Origin: Rhizoclosmatium globosum
Taxonomy: Eukaryota; Chytridiomycota; Chytridiomycetes; Chytridiales; Chytriomycetaceae
DNA: 64,000 nucleotides
NCBI GenBank assembly: GCA_002104985.1
Contig: MCGO01000067.1
Coordinates: 177,084-241,083, forward strand
Direction: 5' to 3'
Shown here: positions 9,199 through 20,343 of the stretch, piece after piece
Layout: every line of letters starts with the position of its first letter
Numbering within the stretch: the first letter of the stretch is position 1
Program-made: the position numbers and the translations under genes
The notes under the pieces: model-generated
Databases searched by the model: none
What the model was told of the DNA's origin: nothing
The model's input: the letters and a program-made list of their open reading frames with translations, nothing else

Positions 9199-11830
9199 AT
9201 GCTCCGCTCCGTGCAGCCAACGTCGCGATGGAAGATTCTTATTGTGGACCACAAGTCACTCCGCATCTTGAACACTGCCTGTAAAATGTCAGATATTCTG
9301 GAAGAGAATGTGACACGTATGTAATAAGCTTTTCTTACGTGTGAGACTGACAGCCAACAGTCGTCGAGGATATTTCAAAGAAACGAACATCTATCCAACG
9401 AAAGAAGCTATTTACTTTATCACGCCGAATGAAGAGTCTGTAGCCGCTTTGATTGATGACTTCACTCGTCCAAAACCGACGTATTCGAAAGCCCACATCT
9501 TCTTCACTTCAAGTAACTATTTGATTCTTGATATCGAAACTTTCTGACACAAGAACAGCCGTCTCTGATGCTCTGTTCGAGAAAATTGATAATGCGAATG
9601 CAAAGGCTCCTGCAAAGTTTTTGGCTGCTGTCAAGGACATGAATGTCGACTTTCTACGTACGTTTTCAGTAACCTCACCACAGATCTCACAACAATTACT
9701 ACACAGCGCAAGAGGAGCAAATATTCTCAATCAATCATCCAAATTCTCTTTATGCGCTGTTCAACCCTTCTTCGCCGTCACAGACTGCCATCGAAATCGC
9801 CACCACAGCCAAAAAGCTCATTTCTTTGTTCTCAACTCTCGACGAAATGCCACATATTCGTTACCACGACCCAATGGGGGATCAAAGCAGTCTTAGCTAC
9901 CGGCTTGCAATGGCCCTTCAAAGTGAACTTGACGACCTTTATAAAATGGATACCGATTTTGCTCGCAAGACGACATACAAGCAGCCTGTTCTTATTCTTA
10001 TGGACAGAAGCTTTGATTTGATGAGTCCTCTCATCCATGAATTTACGTACCAGGCAATGATGAACGATTTGTTGGTTCTCGAAGATGGAAAATATGTGTT
10101 TGTACCTCAAATTCTCTGGTAATTCACACTTATTGATTTTCAGGTATCAAGCGGAATCAAATGCCGATCAAGAAAATGGAAAAGATGAGAAGGATGGCAA
10201 AGAGAAAGAGGACCCAAATGTGAAACAGAAGGCCGTATTGGACGAGTCAGACGCGATTTGGGTAAACAACTCATCATTCGAATTTATGTGGCTAACAAGA
10301 CACATTAGATGCTTATCCGGCACTGGCACTTTGCCGAAGCAGTTGAATACGTCAGAGACAACTTTAACAGATTTCTTGCCGAAAACAAAGCAGCAGCATC
10401 GATTTTAAATTCCAACTCGTTAAGTACAGCACCTTTTTATTCTTCAACCTCACTAACTAGAGGCGCAGATCAAAGAGTGGATTTGACAACTTGAACGACA
10501 TGAAAGACACAATCACATCGCTCCCCCAATTTCAGGAAATGAAGGCAAAATACTCCGTCCATATCAATATCTGTCAAGAGTGTAAGTCTATCTTCGAGAG
10601 ACGTCGATTGGATGCCGTGGCCGCCGTGGAGCAGGACTTGGCCACAGGTGAAACTGCGAACGGCACTGCGCCAAGAAACATTATGATGGACATGACTCCA
10701 ATTTTGATCGAATCGCAAATTCCGTAAGTTTCTTCTTCGTATGAACACCTCGCCAATAACACTCTTAAGTCCATACGATAAACTCCGCATCCTTATGCTG
10801 TACATCATAGCACAAGAAGGAATCCAAGACATGGATCGAAAACGTTTATTGGATGCTGCAAAGCTGTCTCTTGAAGACTCTCAAGCCATCACGAATTTGG
10901 GATACCTTGGCGTCCGTCTGAGTACAAACCAAGAAAAGAAGAAGAAGCTAGTGAAGGAAAGGTACACTTACTACGGCCGTGTCGCTGAGAAACGAAAGAA
11001 GAAAAAGAAGAAGACGGACGGTGACTTGCCGTACGACTTGTCAAGATACGTGACGATGCTCAAATATATCTTGGAAGTAAGTCATCGACATGTTTACTGG
11101 TGGTGACTGACTCAACTGATACAGGATCAATTGACGGGAACGTTGGACACTCAACTTTTTCCGTGGCTTAAGCTTCCACCCGTTGAAGATGCACCGCAAC
11201 AAGCGAAAGCCAGCAATATTCAAAAGGCATTCACAAAGACCAACAACGCGCTTCAACCACTACCAAACGCTGGAAACGCGTACTCCTTGAGAACAACGCG
11301 TGCCTCGTGGGCCACGAAACCAAAAGCAACCAACATGGATGGACCCATGAATAATGGAACAGCCGCAGCCCCAACTGACGTGGAAGACCTACGCAAGAAC
11401 GGCCCTCGTACCATCGTCTTTGTAATGGGCGGAATCACATTTTCAGAAATGCGAGCATGTTATGAAATCATCAAAGAGTACAAACGTGATGTGATTCTTG
11501 GTAAGAACCTTTTGCTTTCGAAACAAAGCTTTCGAACTCATTGATTGATTTTATTTGATTGAACCAGGATCAACGTCCATCATCAATTCAACACAGTTTA
11601 TTAACGTTCTGAAGCAAATTCATGTGAAGGATGATAAGAGAACTGTGGGATCCGTCGAGTCAATTCAAACACGATCAGCGTTTGGTGACGCGATACATAT
11701 TCCGAAATCTGCAGCTGGAAGTATGCACAACCTCCACGCTGCAGCTTCTACAACTGTAAAAGACGAAACTCCAGGAACACCAAAAAAGAAGTTTGGAAAC
11801 TTGTTCAAGAAGAAGACCGTGAAGGAGTAA
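9199..11830 (+). CDS. SEC1: Sec1/Munc18 family protein (exocytic SNARE regulator)
   Basis: Ten exons; introns at 9317-9360, 9513-9558, 9658-9706, 10098-10143, 10262-10308, 10419-10468, 10724-10769, 11077-11124 and 11501-11567. The product follows Sec1/Munc18 along its whole length: KMSDILEENVTLVEDI, EAIYFITPNEESV, LIDDF, SINHPNSLYALFNP, VLILMDRSFDLMSPLIHEFT, NDMKDTITSLPQFQEM, YDKLRILMLYI and FVMGGITFSEMRACYEI. Sec1 binds syntaxin and assembled SNAREs to drive vesicle fusion at the plasma membrane; in chytrids that would serve wall growth and zoospore release. The C-terminal tail (KKKFGNLFKKKTVKE) is basic. One break: near 9386 a single base is missing between the segments ...DISKKR and IYPTKEAIYF, where conserved spacing shows no intron. 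Confidence 0.92.
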
Positions 11831-12437
11831 ATATTCTCGGCTTCAGAAACGTTAATAAATCAGTTGATATTTTTCTCTTTTGAGGCTTTCAGATAATCAA
11901 TGATGCAGGGCTTGCTTGATTAATAACGGGGTCCGGACCCAGGGGCTTAGTTATCAATGCGGACGGAACCTCCGACACAAATTCCCCGAAAGTTCTACCG
12001 CAAAACTTCTGCTGTACATATTTTATCTGAAATGCGGCTACGGTACACAGCCCCCAGTTCTCTGCCTGTGTGCCGCCTCGTTTGGGCCAATACTTCACAC
12101 ACAACTCCAATCGAAGCCATTGCGATATTCTACACACACCACAGCCGTGCCATTCTGGTCGCCATCGCGCTTCTCATTTTCGTTTGCATTTGTTTGTCAT
12201 GTCTGTGTTTATTGCGGGAATAGACTTTGTGAAAAAGGAATATCTTGTGTTAAGCTTGACTCTCTGTATGATTACATCAAAGTATTGTGCCACGTTAGAT
12301 TTATTATACGAAAAAGAAGAGGAACCAATAATGACAAGCATAAATAGATACCAAATAACATCACCAGCCCAACCTCACTCCACTCCAAAAAATCATACAT
12401 TAAATAGATCGAGAGAAAAAACAATACACCACCTCCA
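11831..12437. other. Intergenic, convergent 3' ends
   Basis: About 600 bases between the ends of SEC1 (plus) and the PP2A B'' gene (minus). No convincing coding segment, repeat or RNA gene was seen. AATAAA-like signals near 11855 and 12435 are compatible with polyadenylation of the two flanking genes. Confidence 0.5.
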
Positions 12438-15400
12438 TTAAATAAAAAACAAACAACCGTCAACGAAACCCAACTCCTCAATACTTACATTCCGATAACT
12501 CCTCACGCGATTCAAGTTCCCTCCAACATCACCACCACTCCCTCGATCACTCCCACTTCGATACGACACAAGCTTCTTCACAATCTCCTTCTCATCTTCA
12601 CCCAACTCATCATCCTCAACGTTATCCTCACCACCACCACAATCCAACTCCTCACTAATCTCATCATCCTCCTCACCACGGAACCCAGTATACCGCTCAC
12701 CACCCAACCCCGTCCGCCCACCATCAACTTCAACCCTCCACCCACCAACCACACCAACTTCCTCAACGACATCATCATCCCTCCCCGAACCATCCATCCA
12801 ATGCCCACCTTCCTCATCCCCCTCGTCCTCATCATCCAAATACCCATTCGACCCCCCATTACCCCCTAAACCGCCCCCATTCCACCACCCCCAGCCTCCT
12901 CATACGCTAAAAGCTCATACGCCCGCTCCGCAAACTTATCCCACCCCTCCAACCGCACTTTCCTGCGCCCCCCATCTTCCTCCACAACAACATCGTCCAT
13001 CTCGCGATACATGGGATCAATCCGTCGCACGTGGTTATCGTATTTCCGAAGGTCAAACAACATATCAAAGAACAATGCTGCGTTTTGTGGAGGCGTTCGT
13101 TTGAGGTCGCGGAGGGTTATGTGGGATGGCGTTTTGGGTTGTATCAAGTCGATTCTTTTTTGAAGGTGTGTAGAAGTGAGTAATCCACCGTATACTTCGG
13201 AGTAGCAACTTACAGGGAACAGATAAAGTCATCAAACTTCCACGGCTCGCTCATACGATAATCAACCATCCGTTTCACTTGGTGTGCGTAAAACTCTTGT
13301 AGTTCGTGGAAGCTTAAAACGCCGTCGCCGTCAACATCCAGACACCGGAACCTTAATCGTAATATCAGAAGCCACTCCCCTTCAATCAACGATACATACC
13401 AATACTCTATACTCCCCGTCTTCCGTTTATCCTCCACACAGAGCATAAACCACACAAAGTCGCGGTACGAAACCTGTCCACTCTTGTTTCCCAGCGAAAG
13501 CGGCTTCCCACATCCAGAAACGACTCGTTTCATCATAACTTCAGTGATTGCACCGCGGTCATACCGCGACATGTCTGGCGCTTCGATAATCATGTTGTGG
13601 TCTGTGTCAAGTTCCCAAAACTTGCAATAAATGACGTAAAAGTGCTTATAGGAGAAGACGTCGCGTGTCTATGGAATTGAGTAGGTTTAGCTGTTATGAT
13701 GGGGAAGGAAAATAGTGAAGAAGATACGTTACAGCGTTAATATCGTCGTCAAGCTGTAAATTGATAAGAAGATGCAAGAACGGGTGTTTTCGAAACTCGG
13801 GAAGCGTCATTCGCTCATTACAGTTGTTGAGTTTACTGTAGAATATCCTAGTAATCACGGTTTCCGCTGTACTTTGGCGTTTAGTCTTCTGACAATGACA
13901 AGTGGCAAGAATATACCATAACGTGCTTGAAATACTGCTAAAGAAGAAAGAAATTCGAGGCCTGGGTGTCTTTGGACGACCTCTGAAATCAAAGTAATCA
14001 ATCGAAACGCGGAGAAAGTCAATGTGAGGCAGTACCGTCCACAACAGGCTGAAAATCAAGAGGAGTTAAATAATTGCTGGTGCTGGTGTTGCTGGTGTTG
14101 CTGCCGCCGTTATTGATGCTAGTAGATTTACTGGAAGATTTCATCATGATTTTAAATACAAGTGCATGGTCGTCGTGGAATGTTCCCTGAGTAAGATTGG
14201 TCCACCATCTAAGTTCGGAGGGTTTTTAGTTTCCCAACACTGAAGAGAAATCAAATTGCTGCATATGCTTCCAAATGCTGCTTCGCCGACGCTTGAACTT
14301 CGCTCGTTCCATACGCTGCGCAAATCTCCTGATGCTACTTCTTGTATAACTTACTTTTCTATATCCTCAAATTCAATATACAGCTCATCTTCCTCGTCCT
14401 CATCCTCGTCCTCATCCTCTTCGTCCTCATTTTCCTCTTTCTTAGACGTTTCATGTATTCGAGTTGAAGCAGTATCTTTCCGTGACTCAACAGAGGGAAT
14501 AACACCGCCATACTTGAATTCAAGCACACGGTCAAACAGAGTTGTACTGCAGTACCGTGGAACACATAATACAGTAGTGACAGGCCACATTTCGTTCCTG
14601 TACAATGCATTCGGAAGACGTGTTTGAGGAAGCCCGTCTTCAGTGATGGAGGGACGTTGGATAGAAGTGAAGCAGGATTTGAGGTCAGACTAACGGGAAT
14701 AGGTAAGTCTCGCTGGTTTTTTACCGAATATCATTTTGACTGTACCATCATTTCAAGGAGTGGTTTACGTTCAGGTAACCAAGGAACATCGTCTTCTTCG
14801 TCGTCGCCATCTTTGGAATCTTTTTGAGGTTCCGTATTTTCATCGCCATGGAGTGCAGTATCAACATCCAATACGACACTTTTGCGTCTCTCAAAGATTG
14901 GAGGTGAAGGTGGTTGATGCTGAATAAACCGATTTGCGTGGGGCCTCGACGGATTCCCCAATGGAAAGTAGAATTTAAAGTCATGGAGCTGTCAAAGTGA
15001 AGGATTTAGAATCAGAGTTGCGAGACAGATATCCATAGTTGTGTCTATGCTTAGCGAGAATAACCGATGAAGTAACACTCATTTCCTGACGCGTCTCACA
15101 CCATTCTTATTCTAGTTCTAGTTACCGTATTCAACAGCTGCACGCCCGAGTCTTTGCGAGCATCCAACAAGCAGGTTGAAGGTTTTCGCATGCATGACTG
15201 CACTTCGGGAATCGGCGACACGGCGAGCAGCTTCACGGCTTCGAGAGAGGGAGCCGGTGAGTAATCGGGCAGATGCGGGATGGCATCAGCAAGGGGCGTA
15301 CTTGAGTCTTTGACGAAGTAGTCGGTCAGCGGCACAGCACTTGTCCTAGTCAGACAACAAACCAACCTCGCTCGGCCACTGTCGGCACGTGGTCTCTGAG

Positions 15401-15748
15401 CACCAGCGACTGATTACTAATCTGAACGGGCAGCACGGCGACATTGGTGGCATTGGTATTGGTGGTGTTCTTCTTGATGGCCTCTACTTCGACAACAACG
15501 TCAACCACCTTGTCCGAATCCACTTCGACGTCGTTCAAGTCTGTGTCCGAATCCGAATCCAACTTTGCGGCTTCGAAGGCGGCCACGTGTTTTGTCCACG
15601 CGTCTGAACCGAGAATGAAGTCGGCGTCGACGGGCTCAACTTTGAGTGACGACATTGACGTTGATGTCAGAGGAAGTTGCAGCGTAACAAACTCGGAAAA
15701 GTGTCGGTCAAGTGATGAACGCACGGAGAACGGAAGGAGCGGCGGCAT
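12438..15748 (-). CDS. PP2A regulatory subunit B''-type, EF-hand protein
   Basis: Residues follow the PPP2R3/B'' family closely: FKFYFPLGNPSRP (about 14970), VLCVPRYCSTTLFDRV (about 14560), WWTNLTQGTFHDDHALVF (about 14190), QRHPGLEFLSSLAVFQARY (about 13950), AETVITRIFY, KHFYVIYCKFWELDTDH, YRDFVWFML, SIEYW, FRCLDVDGDGVLSFHELQEF (an EF-hand loop) and HITLRDLKR. B'' subunits direct PP2A to targets and respond to calcium. Secure introns: 13155-13213, 13352-13399, 13669-13732, 13867-13916, 13983-14035. Additions include an acidic Glu/Asp insert (about 14380-14450) and an acidic C-terminal tail. The tail is reached only across a one-base deficit at the G5 run (12874-12878). Exons upstream of 15000 and the start at 15748 are tentative; another -1 step lies near 15360. 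Confidence 0.82.
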
Positions 15749-16383
15749 GAAGGATGGGCTCGGCGTGTTTGTCTTTTGCGTGCTCTTCTGTCAAGGCTTC
15801 AGCACTGCTTTTTGGAAGCCACCCAAAATAGTGGAACTAAACACAAACATCTGATAGACATGCCTGTCTTTAAATCTTATGATTTATTTGTATTCCCTGA
15901 TGCCGGTAAATTCGTTGTGTTTCCCCATGTTTGGATAATGGATTGCAAGATTGCTGCTGCATAAACATACTTTATACATTTGTTTTGGTTTAGTACAGTA
16001 GCTGTCCGCTCTGTTTAAGCTCTTTTGAAGTGACCATGTACAACCTTGTCAAGCATGATGCAAAGGAGAGTTAAATGCGAAACAATCCATTTAGATTAGT
16101 AAAATAGCTGAAATTCATCTGATAGAATTTCTTGGCTCTTAGTTTTGAAATGTTTCACTGATGGCAGACTAGACTGTGAGAATAACGAAGACCGACAACC
16201 CTGCCATTAAAAAGACATACTGTTTTTCATGAAGAACGCGTTTTTGGATTTCCTTTTTGTATTGTCTGTTCACCTATTTGTAAAGAATGGTGATGGGAAG
16301 TGGCGTAGGTGCCTCCCATTTCCTTATTTAAAATCTTCAAATTTTGGATCAAGCCAAGAACAGACAGAAAAACCTGCATCCAA
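15749..16383. promoter_or_regulatory. Upstream region of first S28 gene, duplicated upstream of the second
   Basis: No gene is seen. From about 15966 the sequence resembles the region upstream of the second S28 gene (19965 onward), sharing blocks such as AAGCTCTTTTGAAGTGACCA, TGTCAAGCAT and TTCTTGGCTCTT in the same order. It therefore probably carries the common promoter of both peptidase genes. TATTTA-type sequence lies just before the ATG at 16384. Confidence 0.55.
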
Positions 16384-19135
16384 ATGATCACCTGGCTTCC
16401 GGCTCTGGCCCTCCTCCTTGCAACACCAGCAAGCTATGCAGTCGCTGTCCCTCTGGGAGTCCCCAAGATTCCTCCTGAACTCCACAAATCCGTACCAGCG
16501 GACTACTTTGGATTTCATGCTCCCAGAGGTCTCACCACCACTGATGGGTACTACACTCAACAGGTAGACCACTTTGGAGACCAAACTGGAGTCAACGGAT
16601 CCACTACCTTTGAACAATACTACATTATCCAAGACAAGTACTACAAGCCTGGAGGTCCAATCTTTCTCTGGATTGCCGGAGAAGGTCCAGCTGACGACGG
16701 ATACATGACGGGAGGAGGCAGTTTGCTTTCGTGGTTGATGCCGAGATATAATGGATTGGTTGTGAGCTTGGAGCATCGATTTTACGGAGCTACTTCTGGT
16801 ACTGTTCCATCTTTGTTTTGTATATCTCCAAACCCTAACCACTTAATCCAGGCACCGTCGGTCGATCCGTTCCTACCGCCGACTTGTCTCCTGAGTCGCT
16901 CAAGCTCCTCACTTCCAGACAAGCTATTGAGGACATGGCCAGCTTCATTCGCGATTTCCCAACTCTGTTCCCCAACTACAACATTTCAAATGATACAAAG
17001 TGGGTTACAGTGGGTGGGTCTTACTCAGGCGCCCTTTCCGCCTGGATGCGTCAACAGCATCCAGAATTGGTTCATGCTGCTTACGCCGCAAGTGCACCTG
17101 TTGATGTGAGTCCCCGTATAATTTTTACAAGACACCACGTGACCTAAGAATTAACCCTCTTTTTTCATCCAAACAGGCCGAATCTTACTTCTGGAGATAC
17201 TCTTACGCTGTCGACCAAGGAATGAAGTTCTTTGCCGAACTCCGTTCCGGTACCGGATCTCAATGTATCAACGGTTGGACCCGTGCCGTCAAGCTCTTTG
17301 ACACTGGAATTTCAAACGCAATCAACGATCCAGCTGCATTGTCCGCTTTCAAGTCCCAGTTCTGGTTGAGTCAAGTGAACGTTATTGGAGACTTTGCATC
17401 TGCCGTTACCGCACAGCAAGCAACAACTGTCCAATACTTCCCCCAAAACAACCTTGTCAACAACACGATTCCATGGATCGACTTGGCATGCAACGGCGAG
17501 TACTTCCCAAAACTTGTTGACCCTTCCGCTTCCGACGAAGAGCTCTTTGCCGCATTCATTGATCTCTGGATTTACCAAATGAAGTCCTTTGGTTTCACAG
17601 GCGACTCTGATCCAAACATTGGTCCTTCCTTCAATACCGCTCCTCTTGAGGACTGGAGTCTGACTGGTCCTGTCGGAAACTACTTGTGGTCGCAGCAAGC
17701 TTGTAACGAATTCGGATATGGTCAAGTTGCACAGCCAATCACTTCTGAAGGCTTGATCGAAGAATGGAGTACTTATTCTACTTACAACACTTTGGATTAC
17801 TACTGGCAAAATTGTAACACTCTCGGATTTTCCAAGAATGCGTCTAGTGCAGGTCCAGAAGCTACCAACCAGTTTTACGGAGGTCTTGATGTTGAAACTT
17901 CCAATATTCTTTGGATTAACGGTCAATACGATCCATGGCACTGGCTCAGCAACTGGCAGAGTGCGTACCCAGGCCAAGTTTCTCTCTTCTACAAGAACTC
18001 TACACACTGTATCGATTTGTGGGGACCACGAAATGTCACTAATTCACAGTACCCACCATACGTTAACCAAGATTATATGACTAGCTTCTGGACGGATGTG
18101 TTTACTACTCTTGACAGTTGGATCGGTCTTCCACCAGCTGAATCCACAAGTACAGCTGTCCAATCTACCAGTACTGTTGCTCCATCTTCTGCCTCCACTG
18201 AGACTCTTGCCTTCACCACTGAGACCCTTGCTGCCTCTACTCTTTCCCACTCAGCAACGTCCACCGTTTCTGCCACACAAACCACCACTCCAACAGCAGT
18301 TCCATTCACAGGAGACTCAAGCATCGTTTCCCCAAGCTTAGTTGTTCCAGGCCTGAACGTCTCTCAACTCGTCAGTTCCCTCACCCAAACCAACATCCCA
18401 CTCACATCCGGCTCCTCATTCTCAATTCCAATCCAAACCGCCGCTACCACCAAAAACAACTTCGCCTTCCTCGCCATCTCCTCCACAATCTACAAGTTCC
18501 TCCAACTCCCAACCCTCCCAAAATCAATCCCACAAACCCTCGGTGCAACCAATTTCACTTTCGCAGCTCTTCCAAACAACACCGGAATTGCGCTTTCCTA
18601 CACCGTTGCAGCGGGAGCGCAAGACCAGAGCTACGATTTCGCGTTGAGCGAGGATGTCAGCACTTTGAACGTAACTTATCACGCAAACTCTCAATCCGTA
18701 TACTTCCTGTACCCACTTGCTCTTGGTAAGCCTGTGAAGGAAAAGCGAAACGGTGGCGCTGGGTTCACTGTTGTATCTGGATTTGCACCACTTTCGAACG
18801 TTGAAACTGGTGCTACTGGGTCTACTATTTTGGGAGGTTCTAGCACTAGAGCCGCTACTATTGCGGCAACAGCTACATCTGTTAACTCGGCTGCTAGTGC
18901 AAGTGCTTCATCTGCCAACGCTGCTGCAAGTGCAACTACTTCTGCCAGTGGAGACGACACTAAGCCTGGTTATGTTCCACCAGTGACTCAGGGATACTAC
19001 GCTGGCCCAGTTGACGGATCGTACAAGCCTGGCAGCCCAGCCGGTAACTATGGTGGCAAGAACTTGTACGCTAGTGCCGGAGTTTCTGCCGTGCTTTGCG
19101 TCGTTGTTCCTTTGATTTCTGTTCTTGCCCTTTAA
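16384..19135 (+). CDS. S28 family serine carboxypeptidase, GPI-like, copy 1
   Basis: Exons 16384-16798, 16852-17105 and 17177-19135 (introns 53 and 71 nt). The ATG at 16384 begins a signal peptide (MITWLPALALLLATPASYAV). S28 peptidases (lysosomal Pro-X carboxypeptidase and thymus-specific serine protease relatives) cleave near proline. The nucleophile Ser is in GGSYSGALSAW, the Asp in NGQYDPWHW and the His in NSTHCIDLWG, so the triad is complete. The catalytic part is followed by a Ser/Thr-rich stretch, a second compact region of about 200 residues ending in another Ser/Ala-rich segment, and a hydrophobic tail typical of GPI anchors. The extra C-terminal region is unusual for S28. The gene is fully open, unlike copy 2. 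Confidence 0.93.
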
Positions 19136-19335
19136 ACTTTTAGAGAACGGCAGTAGACTTACAAATAAATTGAGTAATTGTTACCATATCATAAGTTAAT
19201 TCTTGTTACCAAATTATTGATAGATTTTGTCATTCCTTGTTGAGATGGTATAACAGAAATAAAACGGTTCTGGAGGTAACAGTCGTTTTACCTCCACCAT
19301 GTGCACTCATGCGCAAAACAAATAATACTTGTTTA

Positions 19336-19920
19336 CTATACATCTACTTTAAAATTCGCTTCCCCTCCATCTTCAACGCAAACAGATGTCCCTTTCACAC
19401 CCAAAAAGCTCAACTCACGAAACATATGTACATCAACACTCCCAACAAGCCCCTCATTCCCACCCAAATTCAAATGATCCAATTTCAACAACCCACCAAA
19501 CGCCTCCCACGGCACCTCACCCTCAAACAAGTTACCCAACAAATCAACATTCCTCAAACTCACACACCCACCAACCTCCCTCGGAATCTCTCCAGAAAAC
19601 CGATTCCTCGAAACCGACAAAAACTGTAAATTAACAAGCTGCCCAATCTCCCGCGGCAACGGCCCGGAAAGCTGATTCGCATCCAGATACAACCGCTGCA
19701 GACTCACCACCCCACAGAGCGACACTGGAAACCCGCCCGTCAAGTTATTCTCGTGAACGTCGAGGAAATACAGGTTTCGTAGTGTTCCCAAGGAGTCAGG
19801 AATAGTTCCGTGCAGATTGTTTTTGTCGAGACAAAGGAAATGGAACATGGAGCAGGTGGAGAGGCTTGCAGGAATCGTTGCTGGTTGAGTGAATGCGTTG
19901 CTCCATATAATTGCTGAAAA
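19336..19920 (-). pseudogene. 5'-truncated F-box/LRR gene copy
   Basis: Encodes the LRR part only (from SNAFTQP through NNLHGTIPDSLG, NNLTGGFPVSLCG, NQLSGPLPREIG, NRFSGEIPREVGG to the same C terminus), very similar to the complete gene at 23185-24129. The N-terminal F-box part is missing because similarity ends near 19920, where promoter sequence of the second duplication unit starts. The remaining reading frame has stayed open, so the duplication is probably recent or the fragment is still constrained. No start codon with a sensible leader is present. Confidence 0.85.
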
Positions 19921-20343
19921 GATTATGGGTTGTTGCTAAGTCATTGCTATAAGAACCAACTTGTTACATTTGTGTTGGTTTAGTAGCTGTTCGCCTCTTC
20001 TTAAGCTCTTTTGAAGTGACCATGTGCAACAATGTCAAGCATCATGGAAAGAAGGTTGGCCCACAACATATTTATATACGAAAGAAGGCTTTTAGATTGG
20101 TTAAATAGCTGATATTTCTATGAGAACTTCTTGGCTCTTTTCTTCGGAAAGTTTCGCTGGTGGCAACCTGGAAAACCTTTCCGGCCCCATTTTGATGGCG
20201 TTTTTTACTTACTTCTTCTTGATTTTCTTTTTGAATGATGTGAAGTTGGAGATGCGCAAGTGGCGTCAGTGCCTCCCACTTCCTTAAATCTTCAAATTAA
20301 ATTTTTAACTCAAGCCAAGAACAGACAGAAAAACCTGCATCCA

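Larger units (their letters stand above)
15966..19920. repeat. Tandem duplication, unit 1 (promoter + S28 + truncated LRR)
   Basis: This segment and 19965 to about 23770 are diverged direct copies: promoter, S28 gene with the same two intron positions, 3' flank (shared AAATAAACGGTTCTGGAG-like stretches) and convergent LRR gene. The left unit ends inside the LRR coding sequence; homology stops near 19920 and promoter sequence of unit 2 begins almost at once. This fixes the duplication junction at about 19920-19965. Confidence 0.85.

Noticed and set aside
12438..12860. Separate small acidic gene downstream of the PP2A subunit
   Set aside because: It follows the B'' C terminus directly and joins it if one G is missing at 12874-12878; it has no start of its own.
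17312..18007. Minus-strand ORF of 231 codons opposite S28 copy 1
   Set aside because: It mirrors a conserved catalytic region and has no independent motifs; antisense openness follows from codon bias.
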